NCBI GenBank assembly: GCA_009602725.1
Contig: WELB01000091.1
Location: 322,385-359,279, forward strand
Reading direction: 5' to 3'
Source of the DNA: Spirogloea muscicola
Taxonomy: Eukaryota > Streptophyta > Zygnematophyceae > Spirogloeales > Spirogloeaceae
Length of the DNA: 36,895 bases
This document shows, one piece after another, positions 9,266-22,368 of the stretch. The notes under the pieces were generated by a model. That model was given only the letters and a program-made list of their open reading frames with translations, had not been told where the DNA came from and did no database searches. Made by a program: the position numbers and the translations under genes. How positions within the stretch are numbered: position 1 is the first letter of the stretch; each line of letters begins with the position of its first letter.

Positions 9266-10922
9266 AATGTACACTGCCATTAGCTTCGCTCGTAGGGGTC
9301 AGCTCGCTGTATTCAATTCTGAAACATACTTTTGACTTCGTTGATGCAAATGTAACATTCTTTGTAGATTCCTGTCTCTTTGCAACCTCACCAAGTGGCA
9401 TGCTGGAGGCCAAAGTCTCTCTTGCCTGACATTGAAAAATGCTCTCAAATTCTCAAATGCCTCTTTAGTTGAAAAGCCTCGTCAAAATCTTAAAGTGAGT
9501 GGCTTTGTATGTTACAACTCTTCTTACACACTCGCATTTATGTCACTGTAACGACTGCCGGGGAGTTACTGGGGGAGTTACCTTCTAAAACTTACCTCAG
9601 AGTGATAAATTACTGCTTAGTTGTGGCTTTTAAGAATGCAACAATGATTTAAGTCAAATGTGCAAGCTATTTGATTGAAATGCGCAAACTGACAGAGATA
9701 GTAATATTGAAAATTTGAATGCTACGAATCTATGAGTTTGACAAATCCGAACGCCATGACAAATTTGCAATGATGTTGCCATCAACATTAGAGATAACGG
9801 CCGAGTTACGCTTGGACGGATAGACACAATCTAGCCTCGAGTTGGCCTCGACTCTCAGGCTTTAACCTCGGGGACATTGACACGTATCCCTCGGCCTAGT
9901 TCGTGTCTACATTGTAATCGGCCCTTAAGGTACTTGAACAGACCTCATTATCGCAAATTTTAAATCTCTGAATGCTTTTCACACCAACGCCCTTAGCGAT
10001 TAGAAAGAAAGCTCGCACACTGTCACTGGAGGGAAGTAAGAGAAGCTAACTCACATATCATTTCGCAATTTCTCAACTTTTGTGACAGCTACTTTAAACG
10101 TATGCCTGGTCTTCACTTGCCTGGTCAAAAGTCGTTTTGCAACTACATCTACAGTTGCGAACGTTTCCGGTCCTCTTCTTACTTCAGCTTAAATCTCCAT
10201 CCTGCGAATAAACTTCTGCAGGCCTTTACAAAGAATATTGGACTGGCTGCTTACTCTTGTCCACATCCACTATCCTCGCGTTTTTACCACTAATCTCTCA
10301 TGTCTCATACCTGTTGCTCACATCATCTGCTGCTTCTCGCAGATCATTTGCTCTGCTTGACAGACATTGAACACATTCTTCTGATACTGGTAGATATTTT
10401 CATTGATAGGTACGTGACCAATGGAAAACCTAGTGTAGTTGCGTGTGAATGGTGACATGTGTGTTTGGACTGCGTTCTCAACTTACTGTTAGCATTCTTC
10501 GTCATGGAGTACCCAACTTGTGCACAGGAGTGACGATGTGTCTGATATACAGCCCACTTGCAATCTGAATGTTTCTCTACAAAGAATTGTAAGACAAATG
10601 AAGCTTTGAGTTGAAGGGCAATTTACAGTACCAAGGCAAGCTTTGGCACGAGAAATTACTGCGGCATCCATTGGACAATTAAGCCTACCCTAAACAAGAC
10701 GGGAGTGTGGTTGAACTACAATTGACCTACACTTCGCATGCAGTGTGCTCAGTGGCAGCATACAAGTGATGCTGATGCAAGTGCATGAGGCCGAATTGTT
10801 CACCACATCAAAGGGCACCAATGCATCTACAAAACCAGGCTCTTTGCCTAGCAAAATGAGATTGGGTCGCATGCAATCTGCTTTTCCTGCTTCAGCACCC
10901 GCACTCCCGCTCCCATCTACTA
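9266..10922. other. AT-richer convergent intergenic region, no gene seen
   Basis: This stretch separates the dehydrin-like gene from the convergent methyltransferase gene. It has short frames only, with no recognisable motifs or clear repeat copies. Both 3' untranslated regions should lie at its edges. Confidence 0.5.
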
Positions 10923-13251
10923 TCAGTCCACCCGAGCGGGCTTCTCGATGACACAGTTGAGGTAAACATGTGGCCCAGGGCGCTCGCCCTCATCGGGCTT
11001 GGGTGTGAGATTCCAGTAGAGGCGGCGGTACTGCAAGAGCTCCAGGATGGTGATATAGAGCGGCATCTCAGGCTCGGGCGTGTAGAACATCTCGAACCAC
11101 ATGATGCCGCCGGGCCGTAGCACGCGGTCCCACTCGAAGACCAGCTCCTCAAAGTCGGGCAGCGTCAGGTACTTGATGCTGCATGCGTGCAAGATACAGA
11201 AAGGGTGAGTGCCCAACAGACACGGATGCAGAATGGCGAAGAGGGCGGAAGAGCTGGAAAGATGAGCCAAGGAGGTGAGGTAAGGGAAGAGGGGTACTGG
11301 CATAGTCAACATGTATAGCTGCCATTGCAAGTAGCTACATGTATACATATGCACACATACATCTACGTGTGTATATATGGATGAAGAGCTATATATATGT
11401 ACTTGCATACGAATATGTGTATCTATACACACATATGTATGTGCATGTACGCATATGATCTTAGAGGAGTCCCAAATGTAGCAGAGAAGGAAGAGGGTAG
11501 AGAGGGAGGGGGTTGGGGGGGAGGGTTGGACCGAGAACCCAGATGCCAATGCAGCGATTACCATAGCTGTTCATGCAACGCACTGTGCTGCAGAGTCGCT
11601 GGCCGCCACAGTATGAGCACTTAGAGAGTAAGTGTGCACCTGTTAACGCTGTGAATGACGTCAAGGGTGTTGTCGAAGAAGGGCAGGCGGGCCTTGTGTG
11701 GGACGTGCAGCGGAATAAGCCCCCTGCGCGCAATCGTCTCCATGTACGGCAGGCCCTGGTAGCGCCCATACACGGTTTCGATGTTCATCGCCGTCGTCAT
11801 GATCGTGACGTTGTACGATGCCATGCGCGCCGCGAACGAGCCTGTGCCGCCGCCGGCGTCCAGTCCGATCCTCAGCGTCCCATTCTTCAATGCAATGACG
11901 TCCGCCATCTTGGGTGCCCCGCGGTAGTTCGACCGCCAGCGGCTCGACTCCAGGCTGCGCAGTCCCAGCACCCCAGTGTGTCAAGTGCAAGGCCTAGGTG
12001 GGCAGGCTACAACTTGGTGACAAGCAAGGCTGCCGCTCGGCGACATGACGATTTGCCACCTGTGAGCTGCCTCTAATGTGCAGTTGCCGACCTGAGGTTG
12101 AAGCAGTTGCGGCAGTCGCCGGCGTCGCGCGTGTTGAGGCAGCCGAAGGTCTTGCAGTAGTGCAAGTCCCAGCGGATGGCGCCGTCGCCGAGGGTGCTCT
12201 GGTCCCACAGCGAGCGCGGGAATGGCACCGGCTCCACGATCCGGCGCGGCGTCGCGGCCAGGCACCGCCGCTTGGGCAGCGCGAAGCAATTCTGCGCAGC
12301 ATAGAGGAGGAGGCCTTTGGGCTTCTGAGCGGGCTGCATATGTGGTGGGCTTCAGCTGAATTTGCTGGAGCTGGCAGCTGGGGGACTGAAAGTGGGGAGA
12401 GGTGAGTGAGGAAGAGCAAGGGAGGAGAGCAGATAAGTGCTAGTCATGGTGAATAAGCATGACGTGGTACACATATATACACAACTTGTGTATGTGTAAC
12501 ATTTACAAGGCAGAATATTAGGTGGGGTGAGGATGTAGATGGAAGAAACGAGCGAGGCGAGCGAAAGGGGCGAGAAAGGGATAGACAGAGGTACATAGAC
12601 GGGACTGATAGAGGACAAGGTGGGAGGCCTGCAAGCACCACTGTGTACCTTGACAAAGATGAGGTCCTGCACGAAGAACCAATCGTCGGGGCAGGGCGCG
12701 CGTGCCGTGTAGTTCAGGTAGCGCACCATGTCTGCGGCGCTCGCCTCGCACTTGCAGGCCTGGCCGGTCGCTGGCCCCACTGCGGCCACGAGCTGCTGCT
12801 TGCCGCACTCCTCCACCGCCCGTTTGGCTACGTCCATGGCTTTTGCGCTGAGGACGCGGTCTTCGGCCGTGCCGGCACCGGCGCCCACTTCGGCGGCGGC
12901 TCGCTCAAGGTCAGCATTCTTGGCGCGCAGGCCGGCCACCTCGGCTCGCAGCGCCGCGAGCTCCAGCGCCAGGTCCCCGCCCTCCAGCGCGCCGCCGTCG
13001 GACCTGCCGCCGGCGCCACCTTCCGGAAGCTGCTGACCCCGGCAGGCGGCGAGGGCAGCGCGCTCCTCCCGCAGCTGCGTCGCGCACTGGGTGGCCTCCT
13101 GCCATGGCTCCGCCGCCAGCACGTGCATCGCCTCCACCGCCTGCGCCGTCTCGAGCTGGGCATATTCCATCCGGTGCTGGCTGTCAGTCGCAATCCCCTC
13201 TGGCGCCGTCGTATCCTTCTTGCTTATGAGAGGAGGAAATCTGTCTCCTTG
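10923..13251 (-). CDS. SAM-dependent methyltransferase, plant At1g29790-like, N-terminus unresolved
   Basis: Minus-strand exons are 13251(or 13170)-12649, 12291-12092, 11954-11640 and 11178-10923. Junctions are in phases 0, 2 and 2, all GT-AG. The C-terminal catalytic part carries SAM motif I, GLDAGGGTGSFAARM, then a post-motif acidic strand (TTAMNIETVYG) and a late motif RVLRPGGIMWFE. The preceding region has YTARAPCPDDW and a cysteine-rich patch (PKRRCLA, YCKTFGCLNTR, CRNCFNL), as in the plant family of probable methyltransferases around At1g29790. The N-terminal exon encodes a helical, probably coiled-coil region (ALEGGDLALELAALRAEVAG). Relatives often start with a membrane anchor; none is seen here. 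The frame stays open upstream of ATG 13170 to an acceptor at 13252, so an earlier exon probably exists. Substrate unknown. The gene is convergent with the dehydrin-like gene. Confidence 0.78.
11330..11460. repeat. TA/TG/CA-rich low-complexity tract in methyltransferase intron
   Basis: Alternating purine-pyrimidine stretches (GTATACATATGCACACATAC and similar) fill part of intron 11639-11179. They are self-complementary and prone to cruciform or slippage. Confidence 0.6.
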
Positions 13252-13314
13252 CTAAAGTCGAGGACAGGAGAGGAGGGAGACGACAAGGGAGGGAAGGGGG
13301 GTGCAACACAGAGA

Positions 13315-13318
<4 letters not shown>

Positions 13319-13377
<59 letters not shown>

Positions 13378-13378
13378 N
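13319..13378. repeat. (GA)n microsatellite ending at an ambiguous base
   Basis: About 29 uninterrupted GA units are followed by N at 13378. On the minus strand this is a (CT)n run about 65 bases upstream of the probable acceptor at 13252 of the methyltransferase exon. The N suggests the repeat length is not resolved in the assembly. Confidence 0.9.
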
Positions 13379-13510
13379 TAAGAGTTCATTCTGACCAATT
13401 TACAGCCATGGCCCCTCCACTGGAAAGAGTCCCCTACTCTCCACGTACAACTGACACTGTTCTTTCTCAAGCTGGGATTCCGGATGGCTTCGCTGATGCC
13501 CGCGGATCAC

Positions 13511-13683
13511 ACCACGTCAGCATCAGTCCACGTCTTTGATCCACGTGGCGACCAGCCGGAGGGCCCTCCGGATGAGGACGGGGGGAGAGAAGCCAATCTC
13601 AGCCTGCCACGCCGCCGGGCTCTGCCACGTGGCGAGCACTCGGCGCGCATGCTGGGAGGGCCCCGCCCCGTCCGCCACGTGGC
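13511..13683. promoter_or_regulatory. Second cluster of ACGT-core / G-box sites
   Basis: Sites include ACCACGTCAG (13511-13520), TCCACGTC (13527-13534), CCACGTGGC (13541-13549), GCCACGTGGC (13624-13633) and GCCACGTGGC (13674-13683). A C-rich tract follows at about 13684-13730 and a GCC-repeat leader at about 13770-13815. This layout copies the promoter of the dehydrin-like gene. It could serve a plus-strand gene starting at 13821 or the minus-strand methyltransferase. Confidence 0.6.
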
Positions 13684-13783
13684 CACCCTCCCTCCCCCCC
13701 TCCCAAGCCCCCCCACCTCCCCTCTAACGCCACATGTTTAGCTCCTGATTTGCCGCTACACACACCCGCCTTCACCGCCGCCT

Positions 13784-13814
<31 letters not shown>

Positions 13815-13820
13815 AGCCGG

Positions 13821-13876
13821 ATGGCGCTGGCCGAGGCGGGGGGGGCGGGAGTGGCGGAGCTGGGCCAGCCCCCCCG
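13821..13876 (+). CDS. Possible first exon of an unidentified gene downstream of the G-box block
   Basis: The ATG at 13821 follows a GCC-rich leader and opens a short frame, MALAEAGGAGVAELGQPP, that ends at a possible GTGACC donor. I found no convincing next exon, and a dispersed-repeat copy begins about 155 bases later (14032). It may be a genuine first exon, a relic truncated by repeat insertion, or chance. The support is the promoter-like context only. Confidence 0.2.
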
Positions 13877-14031
13877 GTGACCAACACTCACCCACTCCTG
13901 GCGGGGGGGGTGCTCCAGGAGTCCCCAGCAGCGACAGGGAGATCCCGGCTAACGCCACCCTGCTACCCACCCGTGCGCGTCCGCATCTCTGTTCCTGGAG
14001 CCTGCAGGGTGCCCGCCCCTGCTCCGGATGA

Positions 14032-14105
14032 GCGGAAACTCGCATGAAATGGAATGGAGGCCAATCCAAGCTCCAATACATTGTTCGGGCGCGCGAAAGG
14101 CGCAT
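14032..14105 (-). repeat. Dispersed repeat, P module copy (reversed)
   Basis: It contains CATGAAATGGAATGGAGGCC and CAATACATTGTTCGGGC, the reverse complement of the P module at 3541-3606, with a rearranged CG-rich end. Confidence 0.6.
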
Positions 14106-16627
14106 GATCTACTGGAAGATGGAATGTTGGCCTCCCTCAATGACAAGGGAGCCGGACCGGGCAATCCGGACACTGCGCGTCTTGCAAGCTGGTGCAAGAA
14201 GTCCAGCCTACCAAGCCCCATCAGGGCACTTTTACTTCCTCGCCTTTGGTGGCGCCGACAATGACGTGCCCTGCCTTCAAGGGCGAGAAAAGTGGAGTGC
14301 ATGGGTGGGATGCGGCTCAGTCTCGTTCCAGCGCTCCCTGGCTCACGCAGTCCACTTGCGAGCAGGCCGCGGTATGGCTGCTGCTTCTGGGTCTAGGCGG
14401 GGTGCCTCTTTCCAGCTGCGAGTTACTCTGACTTGCTGCTGCTCACTCGTGGTTACAGAGCTTCCATCTGCGGTGGTCTTGTGTCTAGCTGTGTGGTTTT
14501 AGGCGCCTTCCGGCTCGTTGCACCTTGTCCATTCTTTTTGGGCTGGCCTTTCCCAGCCCCTACGTTCTATGGGAGGGCACTTCCTTTCTGATGCGTCTGT
14601 GGTGATCACATCCCCAATGTTGCCGGCCCCTTGGCCACGCGTGACAGCCAACAGGTCGACCCGCTTGTGGGGGGCCGTCTGCCCTTATCTATATGGGTAT
14701 CACTGATCGTTTACCACTGCCATCATGGCGTCCGGCGGTAAATTGCCAAACATCGCATCTTGGAGGAGGTCAAGAGCTGCCGGTCCTCGCCCCTGTTAGA
14801 AGGGCTGCTCACAATTTCACAGCTCTCGCCCCGTTTGAAGCCTGTTCTGTGGGCTGGCTTTCACAGCCATCAAACAAGCTGCTTCAACTCTTTACGTGTG
14901 ACCCTTGTGAGTTCTTTGGACCTTGTTCATTGAGGGTTATTTGGCTGGCCTTTTACGACCATCGGCCCCTTTTGAGGAGCTGCTTCTCTTTGATAGCCTC
15001 CATCTAAACCTTCAACACGAAATTCATAAATGTCCCCAGTGAGAAGCAACAAGTATTCATCGGCCCTCCCCCAATGCATCAGAATGATAGAAAGTATATT
15101 AAATTTTCCATATCCTTGAAGGCCTAAGCCTTGAGTACCAAAGAAGTGAAGATCTTCATACCTGCAATCGTTTCAACGATGTCGAGTTGCAACTAGTGCG
15201 CAAAGTTTTGAGGAACGGCTTGCATGTTGCATATTCTCAATGCATGACCCACGACCCAGCTTTGCTGGTCAATATTGCACGCTTCCTGGGTCTCTCTCTA
15301 GCAGTGGCAGAAGCTGCCTGGCTTGCAAATGTGCACCCCCATAGGCCGCCAGTTGGAGCACTGATGCACAACCTACCTTGTGAAAGGTAGGTTGCAGTAT
15401 GATGCTCGCATTGCTTCACTGGGCATCTCACCTGATCAGTGCTCGAATCTCTGGCTGAACACTTGCTGGCGCGAGCTGCAATAACCTTTTTCTGAAAAAA
15501 TGGGAAGTGACGTAAGAGGCATTGATGTTTCCTATCAACATTGTCTAGCAGTACTTATGTCCACGCATCAAAGTGGTCACTACACCTGCTTGTCCATGGC
15601 AGTAGAAACAAAGCTTAAGCAGAAGTGGCATGCAGACACATAGTCACCGCTTGTCCGGGCCTCCACTTACATACTTGGCAAGCTCTTGCACATGGTTTGC
15701 TGAATCATAACATCGGCCTTCACGTTTGACCAACGAGATGGTTGGAATGTATATATTGTGCTACTCGAGGACGAATGCACGAGCAAGCAGTCTGTGCTCA
15801 CTTCATCTATTTGCATGCAGCCTAGATCATGCAGCCTAGCCTAACCTTACTGTCGACCAACAATTTCACTCTTGCTGTGACGTCCAACAGTGAAACTTCT
15901 TTTACTCCAAGAGCCGTGCAAGCTTTCAAGCTTTGCAGCCTCCAACAGCAAAGTGAGGGTCGCAAGACTCCTCAGGCACAGCTCGGACCTCGTCGGCCAA
16001 GTGGCCGCAGCCTATGTCCCTAAGCTTCTGCACCAACAGCCTTGCCATGCTTTGCCATGGCACCTCCTTGCAACCTGCTGCGCATGCGCAGCAGAATCAA
16101 CTAAAGTCTAGTGGTAACCAGAGCGCGCCGCCGCTGGGCCCCTTGCTGACCAACTCGAGCTGGTGCATGGCGAGCGAGCTCCAAGGCAAGACTTAAGCGC
16201 TCACCACGCCGCCGGCGCCATCGCCGCTCCATGAGGGGCGCCGACGGCGAGCAACACCTTGCCGCGCGACGCCTGCTGCTGCACCGCAAGGCCGTCAGTG
16301 GGACTTTGCAGCTCCGCCCGGTACGCCCGCCCCAAATGGCGACTTGTCTAGATGGGCTCTGCTCTACAGCCGCCACTGCCATCACAAGCCTAGCGAGTCG
16401 GCCGCCAGTCGCCGAGCTGGGCTTCAGCTGCCAACAGTGCAGCCTGCGCTAGTACTTGGGCTCTCCAGCTTATGGACGGGCGCGAAAGAGGATCCAGACG
16501 TTGGTAAGGACAGGGGTAAGGACTTGATGTACAAATCAGAATCTGGAGCTTGGAGAATGTACGATGACCTGAGCCACAGCGACAGGGAAAAGCTCATGCT
16601 TCGTTGACACCCCCGCCGGTTGTCCAG
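14106..16627. other. Intergenic region with Q copies; upstream exon(s) of WDR13-like gene may hide here
   Basis: Q modules lie at about 14515-14566 (CACCTTGTCCATTCTTTTTG, then GGGCTGGCC) and 14845-14965. The phrase GTCTTGTGTCTAGCTGTGTG at about 14474-14493 also occurs near 5997. A GC-rich, exon-like island at 16122-16323 ends at a possible GTACGC donor and could be an upstream exon of the WDR13-like gene. Another candidate is 16445-16505, with a GTAAGG donor. I could not connect them in frame with confidence. Confidence 0.4.
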
Positions 16628-20640
<4,013 letters not shown>

Positions 20641-21509
20641 TGAGATGAAAATTTTGCAACTCAATGGGCAGAGGACTTTGGGAGGCTCCCTGTGCATACG
20701 GCCGTATCAACGTGGCTGTGAGTGACGCTCCTTGGTACAACTTCAGTTGCTTATGCTACTCTCCATCTTCTTGTCATGGTCTCTTAGCAAAGCTTACCAT
20801 GCAACGAGCCCGTGCAATGGCTAGCCAACCTTACACAAGATGCTGATGCAAGAAAGGCAGCTGGTGGGCTTTGCGCAGCGAGAGAGAATCGAGAGGGAAG
20901 CAGCAGAAGCCTTATGTATCCGAGAGTATCGAGAGGGGTGCACTCGCCCACCCTGCTGGCCACCTTGGCCAAGCCTGTCAAAACCCCACAGGTCCAGGGC
21001 AGGCAGCGGCCGCTCGGGGGCCAGGCACTGTAGGACAAACAAGACCTTGACTGACACACGCGCTTCATCTATAACTCCTTGGACCTTAATTTTTTTTTTT
21101 AATCATTTCTTTTATACTTGGTTATGGTTTGGACAGCCATTGCCCCCTTTGCGTGTGCTTCCTCTCTACGTCCTCGACAAGCACAGGTAAGTCATCCGGG
21201 GGGTTTGGTTGGGGGGGAAACAGATCAAGGGGTGAGGCTGGGGAATGGCACGGGAAGGTGCGGCGACTGCTGGTTGGGGGGAGGGGGCAGTGTGACAGAC
21301 TTGTCATACTTGACCCAACAGCCCAACCTCGCTCAGCAACTCGAGAACTTACGGGCTTGTCTCGACGACATTTCTAGTGCCATGCCTGGAGCCTGCAACT
21401 GCTGGCAAATCAAGTGAGAGCTGCAGTCTGTGACGAGCAACCAATGCTGGCGGGACGCTGGGGGAGTGTGAAACAAGACGGCTAAAAGTGTGGCGCCCCG
21501 GATCAGTCT
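20641..21509. other. Intergenic region with one coding-like island
   Basis: The island at about 20800-21030 is open in two plus-strand frames (one has QLVGFAQRERIEREAAEALC, the other NLTQDADARKAAGG) and could be an exon of an unplaced gene, but neither frame has a recognisable family or clean flanking exons. A T-run lies at about 21090-21101. Nothing else is supported. Confidence 0.35.
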
Positions 21510-21780
21510 ACCAGATTTTGTATGTGCTCACTTGTGGGTACTAGAATCCCCCTTTCAATTGTAATCGTCGTCACTGTTACCTTAGCCCCTTCAAGACCGT
21601 CTTTGTTCTTCTCACGATGACATTACTGATTTGATTTGGCCTCCCTTTCATTCTCTTTGTTTCCTTTCCAGTGGCAGATAGACTCTTCCAGTAGATGAGC
21701 GATGGCTGTGATGGGCCAGCCCAGCGGAAAGAATGAATTTCGATTCATGCGCACCGCGCGCCTTCTCTTTGGCCGTTCCT
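21510..21780 (+). repeat. Dispersed repeat copy (R and P) interrupted by a Q-containing segment
   Basis: R is at about 21515-21545 (GTGCTCACTTGTGGGTACTA). The left half of P is at 21630-21650 (GATTTGGCCTCCCTTTCATT) and the right half at about 21740-21772 (TTCATGCGCACCGCGCGCC). Between the halves is about 90 bases containing GGCTGTGATGGGCCAGCCC and GGAAAGAATGAA. In the other copies the two halves are contiguous, so this looks like a Q element inserted into P. Confidence 0.6.
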
Positions 21781-21825
21781 GTGGGGAGAGCAAAGACGGT
21801 GGGCCTGGTGTGAACGCAACACTGC

Positions 21826-21953
21826 CACGTCAGGAAATGCTGGACAGTGTGAACGCCCGGCAGCCCGTCGCACGTTTCGGGCGCGGTGGGCGACGTCGCC
21901 TGGCGACCCTTCCCGCCCAAACGGCCAGCCTCAGGGCGCCAAGGACACGTGGC
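21826..21953 (+). promoter_or_regulatory. ABRE-like ACGT sites upstream of the GRAS gene
   Basis: Sites are CCACGTCAG (21825-21833), a GACGTC palindrome near 21892 and GACACGTGGC (21944-21953), the last a canonical ABRE/G-box. They lie about 340-470 bases before the most upstream candidate ATG (22294). Confidence 0.5.
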
Positions 21954-22256
21954 GCTTCACCACCTACTCAATCGTGGCCAGCTGGCGCCGATCGGCGCCG
22001 TACACGCGGCACCGCCGCCTGTCTGCCAGCTGGCAGCCTGCCAGTGAGGCGGCGCCGACGGTCCGGAGTGGCGGTGGGTTTGTCCGCTAGCGGGGGGGAC
22101 ACTGCTGAACCGTCAGATTTAGCTAGCGGGGCGCGGGGCGCCGGTGGAAAAGGTAACTTGTCTCTCGACATCTTCCGGGTAGTCACGAGGCGGGGGGCTC
22201 ATAGGGCTACCAGCCGCGGCTAACCGCCCTAGGCGCCTCCACAGCCCGTCGACGAG

Positions 22257-22293
<37 letters not shown>

Positions 22294-22294
<1 letters not shown>

Positions 22295-22337
22295 TGGCCA
22301 TGCTGGATAATGGGCGCCTGCGTGGCGGCGCCAATGG

Positions 22338-22368
<31 letters not shown>

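Noticed and set aside
8766-9335. Cys- and Ala-rich frames opposite or shifted from the dehydrin-like exon (for example Cys-Arg-Cys-Pro repeats)
   Set aside because: They are shadows of the hexanucleotide coding repeat. The GTGMG frame has the start, splice and stop context.
11392-11460. Alternating TA/CA tract considered as a CRISPR-like or origin-like repeat
   Set aside because: There are no regular spacers or units. It is simple-sequence DNA within an intron of a eukaryotic gene.
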